Shown here in pieces: positions 52,640 through 61,521 of a stretch of DNA of 64,000 nt (within the stretch, counting starts at the first letter, position 1; each line of letters opens with the position of its first letter). Location: positions 1 to 64,000 of the forward strand of contig CAZLQF010000002.1 in NCBI GenBank assembly GCA_964561545.1, in the 5' to 3' direction. The translations under genes and the position numbers were made by a program. The notes beneath the pieces were generated by a model. It did not search any database, had not been told where the DNA came from, and worked only from the letters and a program-made list of their open reading frames with translations. Source of the stretch: CAZLQF01 sp964561545. GTDB taxonomy: Bacteria; Bacteroidota; Bacteroidia; CAILMK01; CAYYUA01.

Positions 52640-53390
52640 AGGTTTTCAATTCAAGCTTGTCTCCATCAAAAACAGCATAGGTATCATTTTGAATCCAGTC
52701 CCCAAGGTTGATATAAGAACTGTTCCCATTTAATGAGATTTTAATGGCATAATGCCGGTGTCCAAAAATGAAGTAATTAATATCAGATTCTTGTAAAATG
52801 GCCTTGGCATGTTGTACAAGAAATTCCCTTTCTTCTCCCAAAAATTCTGTTGCCTCCTCATCTTGTAAATTGCGACTGGTTGAGGAAAAATAATTGGCCA
52901 GCCAAATGCCAAAATTGGGATGCAGCTTACCAAACATCCATTGACAAAATCGGTTGGTAAATATCTTTTTTAAAAACTTATAGCCATGATCACCAGGCCC
53001 CAGGCCATCGCCATGTGCTAAGTAGAACTTTTTCCCTTTTAAATCTCTAATAATAGCCTCGTAATGTACTTCGGCTCCTATTTCATCCTGTAAGTAGCCA
53101 AAAGTCCATAAATCATGGTTACCCGTAAAATATATAATGTCGATACCCTGATCAGCCATTAAGGCTAATTTACCCAGCAAACGGGTGTATCCTTTAGGAA
53201 CCGATCTTTTGTATTCAAACCAAAAATCAAATACATCACCCATTAAATAGAGGGCCTCTGCATCCTCCTTAATAGCATCAAGCCAACGTACAATTTTCTT
53301 TTCCCGCTCCCTGCTTGACTTAGCATCCGGAACACCCAAATGGAAGTCTGAAGCAAAGTAAATTTTAGAACCAGAAGTATTTTTACTCAA
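52629..53390 (-). CDS. lpxH: UDP-2,3-diacylglucosamine diphosphatase (LpxH-type)
   Basis: A 253-residue calcineurin-like metallophosphoesterase of lipid A synthesis. Metal-ligand motifs are FASDFHLGVPD, LMGDVFDFWFEY, FTGNHDLWTF, LAHGDGLGPGD and FGHRHYAI. Lipid A synthesis occurs at the inner face of the membrane. The start appears to be a TTG at 53388-53390, because an in-frame TAG precedes it closely and no ATG is available before the first metal motif. It lies 15 bases after adenine deaminase. Confidence 0.9.
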   Translation of the reverse strand: MSKNTSGSKIYFASDFHLGVPDAKSSREREKKIVRWLDAIKEDAEALYLMGDVFDFWFEYKRSVPKGYTRLLGKLALMADQGIDIIYFTGNHDLWTFGYLQDEIGAEVHYEAIIRDLKGKKFYLAHGDGLGPGDHGYKFLKKIFTNRFCQWMFGKLHPNFGIWLANYFSSTSRNLQDEEATEFLGEEREFLVQHAKAILQESDINYFIFGHRHYAIKISLNGNSSYINLGDWIQNDTYAVFDGDKLELKTYEE

Positions 53391-53405
53391 TCTTTCAATG
53401 ATTTT

Positions 53406-55055
53406 CTAACCTGAAAATAAAGGTGTAAACTCAAATTTTGTCCCATCAAACAATCCTAAATCGCTTAATTTCAATTCCGGTATTACTAACAATGCCATAA
53501 AAGAAAGGGTCATAAATGGTGCACTTAGCTCAGATCCGATCTGCTTGGCTTTTTCATCAATACTTTCATATGCATGGGCTACTTCGTACCCATCTTCATT
53601 GCTCATGAGCCCTGCTACCGGTAAAGGTAAAATATCTTCAAAATCAGAACCTGTAATGGATACACCACCTTCAAATTCGATGATTTTATTAATAGCGCGG
53701 GTAATTGATGCATCATCAACACCAACGGCCAATATATTATGGCTATCGTGGGCAACAGTAGATGCTATGGCTCCTTCTTTAAATCCAAAACCTTTGATAA
53801 ATCCAACAGCTGGCTTTGCTTCTTGGTAGCGATTAACAAGAACCAGTTTCAACACATCTTCATCAGGGTTGCTATAAGCACAATTATCTATGATCTTCGT
53901 TTGGTGCGTAGCTCTTTTTGTTACCAATTGTCCTTCTTCCGCAATGATGGTATTAACCCGATTATTGGTTGCATTGACTTTTAAATCCTGTTTTTTAATG
54001 GGTTGCTTGTTGAACTGATTGATGGCCTTTGCTTGAACATGAGGAATTTTCGTTGTACCTTCCTCTGCCACTAATGATCCATCAATATAAGTTTGTAAAA
54101 TATTAAAATCCTGTAAATTATCAACTTTAATAAAAGAAGCAGGATCGCCTTCCTGGAGTAAACCTGTTTTTAAATTGTAGTGTTTAACCGGGTTTAACGT
54201 TGCAGCTTTGATCGCCTGCATGGGCTCAATTCCACGATGGATAGCACGGCTTACCAGTTGATTGATGTGGCCTTTAATCAGATCATCAGGATGTTTATCA
54301 TCCGAACAGAACATGATCTTATCAGGGTAATCAGGAAGAAGATCGATGAGGGCTTCAAAATTTTTGGCAGCGCTTCCTTCACGTATAATGATCTTCATGC
54401 CGTGTTTAAGCTTATCCAAAGCCTCTTCCCGTGTAAAGCATTCATGATCCGTTGATATACCAGCTTTTGCATATGCCTCTGCATCTTTACCCTTCAACCC
54501 GGGTGCGTGGCCATCCACAGTTTTATTTAAATCGTGCGCTGCCTGGATCTTAGCCATCACTTCACTGTCATTGTTCAAAACACCGGGATAATTCATCATC
54601 TCTGATAAATAATTGACTTCCGGACTTTTTAACCATTCAGCTACTGAATTTGAATCCAGTACAGCTCCAGCGGTTTCAAAAGGTGTTGCAGGTACACAAG
54701 AAGGAACGCCAAAATTATAATAAAAAGGTACTTGCTTGCCATTGTCTATCATATACCGAACCCCTTCATTTCCCATAACATTGGCAATTTCATGAGGATC
54801 GGAAACTGTACCCACGGTACCATGAACCACGGCAAGCCTTGCAAATTCCGAAGGTATTAACATGGAGCTTTCCACATGAACGTGGGCGTCAATCAGGCCT
54901 GGCAAAATGTAGGGACCGTCAGTATGCTCCAATTGTTTAATTGCTTGAATTTTACCACCTTCAATGGTGATCAATGCAGGAATGATCTTTTCATTTAATA
55001 CATCAACGAGGTTTCCTTCTATTGATCGTGGGGAAGATTTTGAGTTTTGATGCAT
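53406..55055 (-). CDS. ade: Adenine deaminase
   Basis: A 549-residue amidohydrolase converting adenine to hypoxanthine for purine salvage. The metal-binding start GLIDAHVHVESSMLIPSEFA, then GTVGTVSDPHEIANVMG, DGHAPG, DHECFTREEA and FCSDDKHPDDLI are specific for the Ade family. The C-terminal domain has TVAHDSHNILAVGVDDASI. Length is normal. It is the first gene of the ade-lpxH-hypothetical-prfA run. Confidence 0.95.
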   Translation of the reverse strand: MHQNSKSSPRSIEGNLVDVLNEKIIPALITIEGGKIQAIKQLEHTDGPYILPGLIDAHVHVESSMLIPSEFARLAVVHGTVGTVSDPHEIANVMGNEGVRYMIDNGKQVPFYYNFGVPSCVPATPFETAGAVLDSNSVAEWLKSPEVNYLSEMMNYPGVLNNDSEVMAKIQAAHDLNKTVDGHAPGLKGKDAEAYAKAGISTDHECFTREEALDKLKHGMKIIIREGSAAKNFEALIDLLPDYPDKIMFCSDDKHPDDLIKGHINQLVSRAIHRGIEPMQAIKAATLNPVKHYNLKTGLLQEGDPASFIKVDNLQDFNILQTYIDGSLVAEEGTTKIPHVQAKAINQFNKQPIKKQDLKVNATNNRVNTIIAEEGQLVTKRATHQTKIIDNCAYSNPDEDVLKLVLVNRYQEAKPAVGFIKGFGFKEGAIASTVAHDSHNILAVGVDDASITRAINKIIEFEGGVSITGSDFEDILPLPVAGLMSNEDGYEVAHAYESIDEKAKQIGSELSAPFMTLSFMALLVIPELKLSDLGLFDGTKFEFTPLFSG

Positions 55056-55224
55056 CTTATTTTATAGTTTGATTTTTTAAAAAAACAAAATTCCTCAATA
55101 CCTCGCTTGATCCAAAAATAACACAAGAAAGAGGTATTTCCAGCCTCTTGCCCTTCGCCTTGCACTTTGGCCTTTTATTATTATTGCTCTTGCATAAAAC
55201 TAAAAGCAATTCTTCAAATTTATT

Positions 55225-55232
55225 TATATTTG
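55225..55232 (+). promoter_or_regulatory. -7 promoter box
   Basis: TATATTTG fits TAnnTTTG, 23 bases before the ATG of the outer-membrane protein gene. No -33 partner at 19 bases. Confidence 0.45.
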
Positions 55233-55255
55233 GCGCTAAAGAAAATTAATTAGCT

Positions 55256-55939
55256 ATGGCTCAAATTTTAAACACCTTGGTAATTATTATTATGTTGTTA
55301 ACAATTCCTTATAGCTCTAATGGCCAATACCAACCTTCCAAGAATGCGGCCCAGCTAAATTTTGGCCTGAGTGGTGGCATCACCCAATACTATGGTGACT
55401 TAAATAGCTCAATTACGGGGGTTGGTGAATTTGGAACCCGTTTTACCTTTGAAAGTTTGTACTCCTTTAAGCTCAATTTAAGAGGTGGCCAGTTAAAAGG
55501 GGATAAAAGCGATGCCGGTGGATTTGAAAATGATTATTTCCAAACAGGATTGAATTTTGGTTTTAATTTCTCCAAATTTACCAGGATGTATCGCAGCATT
55601 CCTAAGTTAAACCTTATTCCATACATAGGTGCAGCGGCTGTTTTTAATGATAGTAAGAAAATATCTGAAGGTGAGAATAGCAATTTTTTAAAGGAGTATA
55701 AGGGAACGAACGTTATTTATCCCGTAGGGCTAAACATCAAATACTACTTGTCTCCCTATTTTGATTTAAAGTTGGATGCCAATTTTCACATCACAACCAC
55801 TGACAAGTTGGATAGTTATTTTGTTGATTACAACACGAATCAAGCAAATGATTATTTTGGCACGGTAACTCTGGGCATTTCTTACAAGCTATTAACCAAA
55901 GATCAAAAAGACCATACAGACTGGAAGCCCAGGCCATAA
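55256..55939 (+). CDS. Outer-membrane beta-barrel protein
   Basis: A 227-residue exported protein with signal peptide LLTIPYSSNGQYQPS. It shows a small eight-stranded barrel pattern with alternating hydrophobic and polar residues: LNFGLSGGITQYYGDLN, YSFKLNLRGGQLKGD, DYFQTGLNFGFNFSKF, GTVTLGISYKLL. The N-terminal GGITQYYGDL is common in Bacteroidota OmpA-like barrel proteins. No peptidoglycan-binding domain follows. Function unknown. It is convergent with bcp and shares a terminator with it. Confidence 0.78.
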   Translation: MAQILNTLVIIIMLLTIPYSSNGQYQPSKNAAQLNFGLSGGITQYYGDLNSSITGVGEFGTRFTFESLYSFKLNLRGGQLKGDKSDAGGFENDYFQTGLNFGFNFSKFTRMYRSIPKLNLIPYIGAAAVFNDSKKISEGENSNFLKEYKGTNVIYPVGLNIKYYLSPYFDLKLDANFHITTTDKLDSYFVDYNTNQANDYFGTVTLGISYKLLTKDQKDHTDWKPRP

Positions 55940-55955
55940 GAATATTACAACTAAG

Positions 55956-55983
55956 AACCCTGCCTTTTAAGACAGGGTTTTTT
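55956..55983. terminator. Bidirectional terminator
   Basis: AACCCTG (55956-55962) pairs with CAGGGTT (55973-55979), with a partly self-complementary loop and a T run to 55983. It lies between convergent genes. Confidence 0.85.
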
Positions 55984-55993
55984 ATGCAATGAT

Positions 55994-56455
55994 TTATCCT
56001 GAGCTTTCCATGATTTGAGCTGCGTGTTCTTCAGTTTTTACTTTCTTAAAAATTTGCTCGATCTTACCGTTTTCATCGATCAAAAAAGTAGTCCGTTTAA
56101 TACCCATTGACTTCTTGCCATAATTATTTTTTTCTCCATAAACCCCGTAGTTGTTAACGATTTCCTTGTCGGGATCCTCAATTAGATTGAAAGGCAGCTC
56201 GTACTTCCGGGCAAATTTTTCGTGGGAATTTGCACTGTCTGTACTTACCCCAATAACTTCATAACCCTGATTTTGTAGTTCTTCGTAATTATCGCGTAAA
56301 TTACAAGCCTCTTTGGTGCAGCCTGGTGTATCATCCTTTGGGTAAAAGTAGAGGACTACTTTCTTGCCTTTAAAATCACTTAAAGCTACTGCTTCACCAT
56401 TTTGGTTGTTGCCTTTAAAATCTGGCGCTAAATCACCTTCTTTTAATTCAGTCAT
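55994..56455 (-). CDS. bcp: Thioredoxin-dependent peroxiredoxin (Bcp)
   Basis: A 153-residue peroxiredoxin of the BCP/PrxQ group that reduces hydroperoxides with thioredoxin. The peroxidatic Cys motif YPKDDTPGCTKEACNLRD holds both the peroxidatic Cys and, five residues on, the resolving Cys of the atypical 2-Cys PrxQ form. RTTFLIDENGKIEQIF closes the fold. Length is normal. It lies four bases after the M23 peptidase gene. Confidence 0.95.
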   Translation of the reverse strand: MTELKEGDLAPDFKGNNQNGEAVALSDFKGKKVVLYFYPKDDTPGCTKEACNLRDNYEELQNQGYEVIGVSTDSANSHEKFARKYELPFNLIEDPDKEIVNNYGVYGEKNNYGKKSMGIKRTTFLIDENGKIEQIFKKVKTEEHAAQIMESSG

Positions 56456-56459
56456 AATA

Positions 56460-58265
56460 CTACTTTTTTATGAATGGAAATGTTTTAATTGTTTGATTAC
56501 CTACTTCATCTTCAACTTTTAACTTCAATTGATGGTTGCCTTTTTCAAGTTGATCGGCATTTTTAAAAACAATAAGGTCATTTTTGGCATCGTATTCCAT
56601 TAATGCCCATTGGCCATTTATGGTTGGCGTATAATTCTGGATACTTGATTCTTCATCCCTTATAATAACTCTTAATTCTTCTTCATCCGTTAAGGTTTTA
56701 GCATTTTTTGGATTGACAAAGATAACTTCAGGGGCAAGGGTATCCACTTGAATATAGGATTTACCGAACTTTCTCACTTGGGTTTTTAAGAACCCATTGT
56801 TCCAATCACCGCCCTCAGCATTTACCTGACCATATTTATCTTCAAAAGCAATGTAAGCCTTGGAATGATATTGATCCGGAACATCAGCGCCATCAATTGA
56901 AACTGAATAATACCGGTGTACAGGGGTATAGTAATCATGAATCTTATAGACCGGTGAATAAGCCTTTTGTTGATCACGCTTTACTTGAAGTCGAAAAGCT
57001 ATCGTATCATAAAATGCATGATCAGGAAAATTAAGACGAATTCCTTCTTTATTGTATGATACTGCTCTGTTATAGGGAATCATACGATCTACAGGACCTT
57101 TTTGCTTTTGCTGCATTTTTGACAAAGCAATGGAAGCCTCATCTGACAAATGTTCAATAGGGAATTTAAGCTTGGAAACATTGCCATGTACATCTGATGC
57201 TTTGATTTTAATGGTGTTCCTGGCTTGTTCTATGTTCATATAACCTTCGTTTTTAAGGTTATACAAGGGAACTTGATTACCAGGTAGCCGGAAGCAACGT
57301 TGGAATTTACGACCGGAACGTACCTTTTCAGCAAAATCTATATGAGCATTGAGGTATCTTGTATTAGCAAAAGCAAATTCATCTACAGAATGTTGGTAAT
57401 AGCGCTCACCATTTTTAAAAAGTTTTAATTCGTAGATGCCCATTTGGTTACTTGAACCATTGTGGTAATCATAAACCTCAACACCGATCCCTATTTTTCC
57501 CTTTGCCTTGATTGTTTGAACCTTATCTAATTCATAATTATTGCCACTTCCCTTAACATCTAAATGAATGGGTTCTTGGCCAGCCAAAGTAGATTTGCGG
57601 TTTTGATCATCAAACTTAACATGGATTAAACTATTAGGACCTTTAGGATAAACTTTAATTCCTTTAATATTAGGATCGCGCTTATCTTTAATATCAAACC
57701 CGAATAATAAAGGATTCAATGGCTTTTCTGAAGTGGTTTTCCTTATCTCAAAATGCAAATGAGGCCCGGTTGAACTTCCGGAATTGCCTGAGTAAGCAAT
57801 TACATCTCCTTTTTGAAATTGGAATTGTTTCCGATTGGGATAAACCTGTACATCATAAGCTTCTTGTTTTTCCTGGACGCGCCTTACTAATTGGGTCATC
57901 TCTTTGTTAAACCGCTCTAAATGTGCATAGACAGTAGTAAACCCATTGGGATGTTCCATGTATAAAGCTTTTCCAAAACCATACGGCGAAACTTTAATAC
58001 GGGATATATGACCATCAGCGGAGGCTTTAATGGGCAAACCGGTTTTTCCTTGTGTTTTAAAATCAATTCCGGAATGGAAATGGTTGTGCCTTAATTCTCC
58101 AAACGATCCTGCTAAATATAAGGGAATATCGAGGGGAGCTCGAAAGTAGTGATCGGGATATTGCTCTTGACTCATGGATAAGTGCCCCAAAAGCACCATG
58201 AACAGGAAGCTTACAACTCCATTAAATTTGGTGAAGGTTATTACATGATACTTTGTTCTTACCAT
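56460..58265 (-). CDS. M23 family metallopeptidase, exported
   Basis: A 601-residue exported protein. A signal segment (VVSFLFMVLLGHLSMSQ) is followed near residue 60 by an M23/LytM peptidase domain: HNHFHSGIDFKTQGKTGLPI gives the first metal His and Asp, SGNSGSSTGPHLHFEIRK the HxH motif. The long C-terminal ~400 residues are beta-rich (Ig-like, DKYGQVNAEGGDWNNG, KLKVEDEVGNQTIKTF). It would cut or bind cell-wall cross-links in the periplasm. It starts a run with bcp and follows the FAH-family gene by two bases. Confidence 0.9.
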   Translation of the reverse strand: MVRTKYHVITFTKFNGVVSFLFMVLLGHLSMSQEQYPDHYFRAPLDIPLYLAGSFGELRHNHFHSGIDFKTQGKTGLPIKASADGHISRIKVSPYGFGKALYMEHPNGFTTVYAHLERFNKEMTQLVRRVQEKQEAYDVQVYPNRKQFQFQKGDVIAYSGNSGSSTGPHLHFEIRKTTSEKPLNPLLFGFDIKDKRDPNIKGIKVYPKGPNSLIHVKFDDQNRKSTLAGQEPIHLDVKGSGNNYELDKVQTIKAKGKIGIGVEVYDYHNGSSNQMGIYELKLFKNGERYYQHSVDEFAFANTRYLNAHIDFAEKVRSGRKFQRCFRLPGNQVPLYNLKNEGYMNIEQARNTIKIKASDVHGNVSKLKFPIEHLSDEASIALSKMQQKQKGPVDRMIPYNRAVSYNKEGIRLNFPDHAFYDTIAFRLQVKRDQQKAYSPVYKIHDYYTPVHRYYSVSIDGADVPDQYHSKAYIAFEDKYGQVNAEGGDWNNGFLKTQVRKFGKSYIQVDTLAPEVIFVNPKNAKTLTDEEELRVIIRDEESSIQNYTPTINGQWALMEYDAKNDLIVFKNADQLEKGNHQLKLKVEDEVGNQTIKTFPFIKK

Positions 58266-58267
58266 TT

Positions 58268-58879
58268 TTACTTAACCTTAAAATTCAATAGTTCTTGGCC
58301 ATTGATCTTTCCGAGCATTTGGTCACCAATGGCAACCGGACCAACACCTGCAGGGGTTCCTGTAAAAATCAAATCGCCTATTTGAAGGCTAAAAAACCTG
58401 GAAACAAAGCTGATTAGGTATTCAAAGTTGAAAATCATATCACGCGTATTGCCTTCTTGGACCCTTGAACCATTTTTCTCTAAACTAAAATTCAGTTGAT
58501 GTAAATGCTCAATATCAGGTAAATTCATAAAATCCCCAATTGCAGCACTATTATCAAAAGCTTTGGCCAATTCCCAACTTACTTTTTTTTCTTTCAATTT
58601 ACGTTGTAAATCGCGGGCTGTGAAATCGATGCCCAATGTAAGCTGATCCATATATTTAGGAGCAAACCTTTCTTCAATGTATTTGCCATTTTTCCCGACC
58701 CTTATAACCACTTCTGCTTCGTAATGGACTTCATTAGTAAAGTCAGGGATGTAAAAGGGTTTGTTGTTTTTGAGCAACGCAGTAGAGGGTTTAAGAAAAA
58801 TAACCGGGTCATCTGGTACTTCATTGGCCAGTTCTTCAGCGTGTTGCTTGTAATTCCGACCAACGCAAATAATCTTCAT
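58268..58879 (-). CDS. Fumarylacetoacetate hydrolase family protein
   Basis: A 203-residue member of the FAH superfamily, the short single-domain form. Key blocks are IICVGRNYKQHAEEL, PVIFLKPSTAL, VHYEAEVVIRVGKNGK with the metal-binding acidic residues, TLGIDFTARDLQ and FTGTPAGVGPVAIGDQ. Relatives include oxaloacetate decarboxylase/acylpyruvase and various ring-cleavage hydrolases. The substrate is not decided. Its start overlaps the stop of the M3 peptidase by four bases. Confidence 0.9.
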   Translation of the reverse strand: MKIICVGRNYKQHAEELANEVPDDPVIFLKPSTALLKNNKPFYIPDFTNEVHYEAEVVIRVGKNGKYIEERFAPKYMDQLTLGIDFTARDLQRKLKEKKVSWELAKAFDNSAAIGDFMNLPDIEHLHQLNFSLEKNGSRVQEGNTRDMIFNFEYLISFVSRFFSLQIGDLIFTGTPAGVGPVAIGDQMLGKINGQELLNFKVK

Positions 58880-60606
58880 TGGCTAGCTCCTTCAAGTTTG
58901 TCCAATTCTTGGTTGATAAAATCAGCAAGTTCCCTCACATACGCTTTTGAAAAATTGAATTCAATGCCTGCAGCTTGATAGATCTCAGGAATGGGTTTGG
59001 TAAAGCCGAGCTTCAATGCACTGAAATATTGGTTCAGAGCTTTTTCCGCATTTTCCTTATAATTTTTCCATATAGCCACAGCTCCTAATTGAGCCATACC
59101 GTATTCTATGTAATAGAACGGCACCTCAAACAAATGCAATTGGCGTTGCCAATTTTTGAGTCGATAATCCTCAAAACCAGACCAATCGACCTCTGAGCTG
59201 CTCCAACTATTATAAATATCAAGCCATGCTTGATCCCTTTCTTCAATCGTATGCTCAGGATGGGTATAGACCCAATGCTGAAAACGACTGATGATGGCAA
59301 TCCAAGGCAACTTTTTAAGGACATCTTCTAATTGTTCGATTTTGGCCCTTCTAAGGGCATCTTCATCTTGAAAAATCGCATCCCAATGCTCCATTGACAT
59401 CAATTCAAGCGACATGGATGCAAGTTCAGCAACCTCTGATGGTGGATGCTTGAAAAAGTTATTCTCAAAATCCCTAACAAGGAATGAATGCAAGGCATGA
59501 CCACTTTCATGAACTAAAGTTACCAAATCATCCAATGCACCTTTGGCATTCATAAAAATGAAAGGAATTCCGATTTCATCCAATGGATAATTAAAACCTC
59601 CGGGTGCCTTACCTTTACGCGATTCAAGATCTAAATGACCCATTTCCCGCATTACCCTGAGGTTATCTCCTATATCTGGATGCACATTAGTTAGGCATTG
59701 AACTGCAACTTCTATTAACTCTTCTCCATTTTTAGCAGGTTTCAATGGATCTTTGCCTTCCATATCAACACTCAAATCATAGGGTTTTAAGCTTTCTACC
59801 CCAAGCTTTTCTTTCCTTATTTTGTTAAGTTTGCTTTGTACGGGAAGGATCTCTTGCTTAATGGATTCATGAAATTGCATAACATCATCCACCGAATAAT
59901 CAAATCGGCCAAGATCCAGGAATTTAAAATCCCGGTAATTGCTAAAATCTGCATTTAGTGCTACCTGATGCCTTTTTCCAACCAATTCAGAGTAAAGGTT
60001 GTCCAATTCCTCAGCATACTGAAGCCTGGTTTCCTTCACTTTATTGAACACTTCCCTTCGCTTGTCCCGATCCGGTTTTAGTAGAAAAATAGAGGCTTGC
60101 GGAATTGTAAATTCTTGGCCATCAATTTTAACAGTCATTTGAGAAGCGATACTGATAAAGCGCTGCGCTTTTTCTTGCAGCTCTGTAAAAATGGGGATGT
60201 TTTCTTCCCTGTAAAGCTCAATGCTATTGCGAACATGCTTAAAATAATGCTCATAAGCCCTGTCTTCCAATTCATTTACATAAGGGCAATTTACTAGCTT
60301 TTGATCCAGCGCTTGATCGTAACTGTATAGATGAGGTTCAATAGATTTAACAAACAGGAGGTAATCTTCCTCTAATGCCTTATCTGTTGTATTTTTACTA
60401 TGATTGATAAATCGCCAAGCACCATTCTCACCCACGAAGGACTCAAGTTCACTGCGGTCTTTCATCCATTTTTTTAAATCTTCCAAATTTTGAATATCTC
60501 GGTTTACCAGATCTTCAAAATAAGGCTTGATATCCTCCCAATGATTAATTTCAAGTTCTTTTGGAAGAAATTCTCTATCTGGCTTAGCTATTGTTTTTGA
60601 GGTCAT
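58876..60606 (-). CDS. M3 family oligoendopeptidase
   Basis: A 576-residue zinc metallopeptidase of the PepF (M3B) type that cleaves short peptides in the cytoplasm. The zinc motif HExxH is seen in TLVHESGHALHSFLVRD in the C-terminal half, with the third ligand Glu downstream in SEVAELASMSLELM. GFNYPLDEIGIPFIFMNAKG precedes it. No signal peptide is seen. It opens the M3-FAH-M23-bcp run on the minus strand. Confidence 0.92.
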   Translation of the reverse strand: MTSKTIAKPDREFLPKELEINHWEDIKPYFEDLVNRDIQNLEDLKKWMKDRSELESFVGENGAWRFINHSKNTTDKALEEDYLLFVKSIEPHLYSYDQALDQKLVNCPYVNELEDRAYEHYFKHVRNSIELYREENIPIFTELQEKAQRFISIASQMTVKIDGQEFTIPQASIFLLKPDRDKRREVFNKVKETRLQYAEELDNLYSELVGKRHQVALNADFSNYRDFKFLDLGRFDYSVDDVMQFHESIKQEILPVQSKLNKIRKEKLGVESLKPYDLSVDMEGKDPLKPAKNGEELIEVAVQCLTNVHPDIGDNLRVMREMGHLDLESRKGKAPGGFNYPLDEIGIPFIFMNAKGALDDLVTLVHESGHALHSFLVRDFENNFFKHPPSEVAELASMSLELMSMEHWDAIFQDEDALRRAKIEQLEDVLKKLPWIAIISRFQHWVYTHPEHTIEERDQAWLDIYNSWSSSEVDWSGFEDYRLKNWQRQLHLFEVPFYYIEYGMAQLGAVAIWKNYKENAEKALNQYFSALKLGFTKPIPEIYQAAGIEFNFSKAYVRELADFINQELDKLEGASQ

Positions 60607-60742
60607 ATAACATTAAATTTTATGATTGTTTAATCGCTACCAATAAAAAAGTATGTAAAAACTTTTTAAAGTTAATACTTATGGGGTGCTTAAGGTAAAG
60701 TACTGGTAGCATCGAAAAATTAGCCCCACTAGTATTGATATA

Positions 60743-61243
60743 TTATTGCTCAGATCGGTCCTCATCAGATGAATCTTCGCCTTTATCTTGTTCATCTTCT
60801 GAAACCTCAGAAGCGTCTGAGCTTTCTTCTTTTTCTTCCTCATCTTCTTGATCAATAAGGTAGAGCATATCATTATCACTTAAAATATTATACCACTGGA
60901 CGATTTTTTTAATATCAGAAGGATACACTCGATCCTCATCATGATTGGGCGCAGCTTCCTGGAAATAAGCTCTTAATTCTGCAGGCTTACCTTTGTGGCT
61001 AACGCTGGTCTTATCACCATCTTTTTCCCGTATTTTTTTAAAGATATCTTTCAGGTAAAGGTCCGTACCATCCTTGGTATAGATCGTAATATCTCCCAAT
61101 ACAGCCACTTGGAAATTAGCCTCAACCATGAATTTGGATTTTTTTTCATCCAGGGATTCAACCACGATCCCTTTGTGGGTATTGGAAAGGATTTTGTACA
61201 AACCGCTTTTGCCAGTAATTGAAACAATGTCTTTTAAACGCAT
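60743..61243 (-). CDS. DUF5606 family protein
   Basis: A 166-residue soluble protein. The N-terminal MRLKDIVSITGKSGLYKI, GIVVESLDEKKSKFMVEA and DGTDLYLKDIFKKI match a small Bacteroidota-specific family (DUF5606) with an SH3-like start. The last 30 residues are a highly acidic Glu/Asp/Ser tail. Function unknown. Its minus-strand -7 box (TAAATTTG, complement of 61287-61294) lies 44 bases upstream of the start. Confidence 0.8.
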   Translation of the reverse strand: MRLKDIVSITGKSGLYKILSNTHKGIVVESLDEKKSKFMVEANFQVAVLGDITIYTKDGTDLYLKDIFKKIREKDGDKTSVSHKGKPAELRAYFQEAAPNHDEDRVYPSDIKKIVQWYNILSDNDMLYLIDQEDEEEKEESSDASEVSEDEQDKGEDSSDEDRSEQ

Positions 61244-61488
61244 GATCGAATAAATTTCACTTTTTAAATTTTTAAACAGCGTACGGCAAATTTATGTAAA
61301 AGTGGTGAATAAATGGTGAAGGCAAAGTTTGAGGTTAGAGGCTGTAAATGATTGGTATGTAAATTAAAGCGGCTAATAATCAATTATTTACATATTAACC
61401 AATAGTATTTGAACCATCGATATCGAGGAATTTTCCGATTTTGATCAATAGCTAATGGATGAATGGCAAATGAAAACCGCAAATTCTT

Positions 61489-61496
61489 TAAATTTG
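61489..61496 (+). promoter_or_regulatory. -7 promoter box of the icmF-type gene
   Basis: TAAATTTG fits TAnnTTTG, 25 bases before the ATG at 61522. No exact -33 element. Confidence 0.45.
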
Positions 61497-61521
61497 TAGA
61501 AATTTAGAAATTTCAAGTAGC

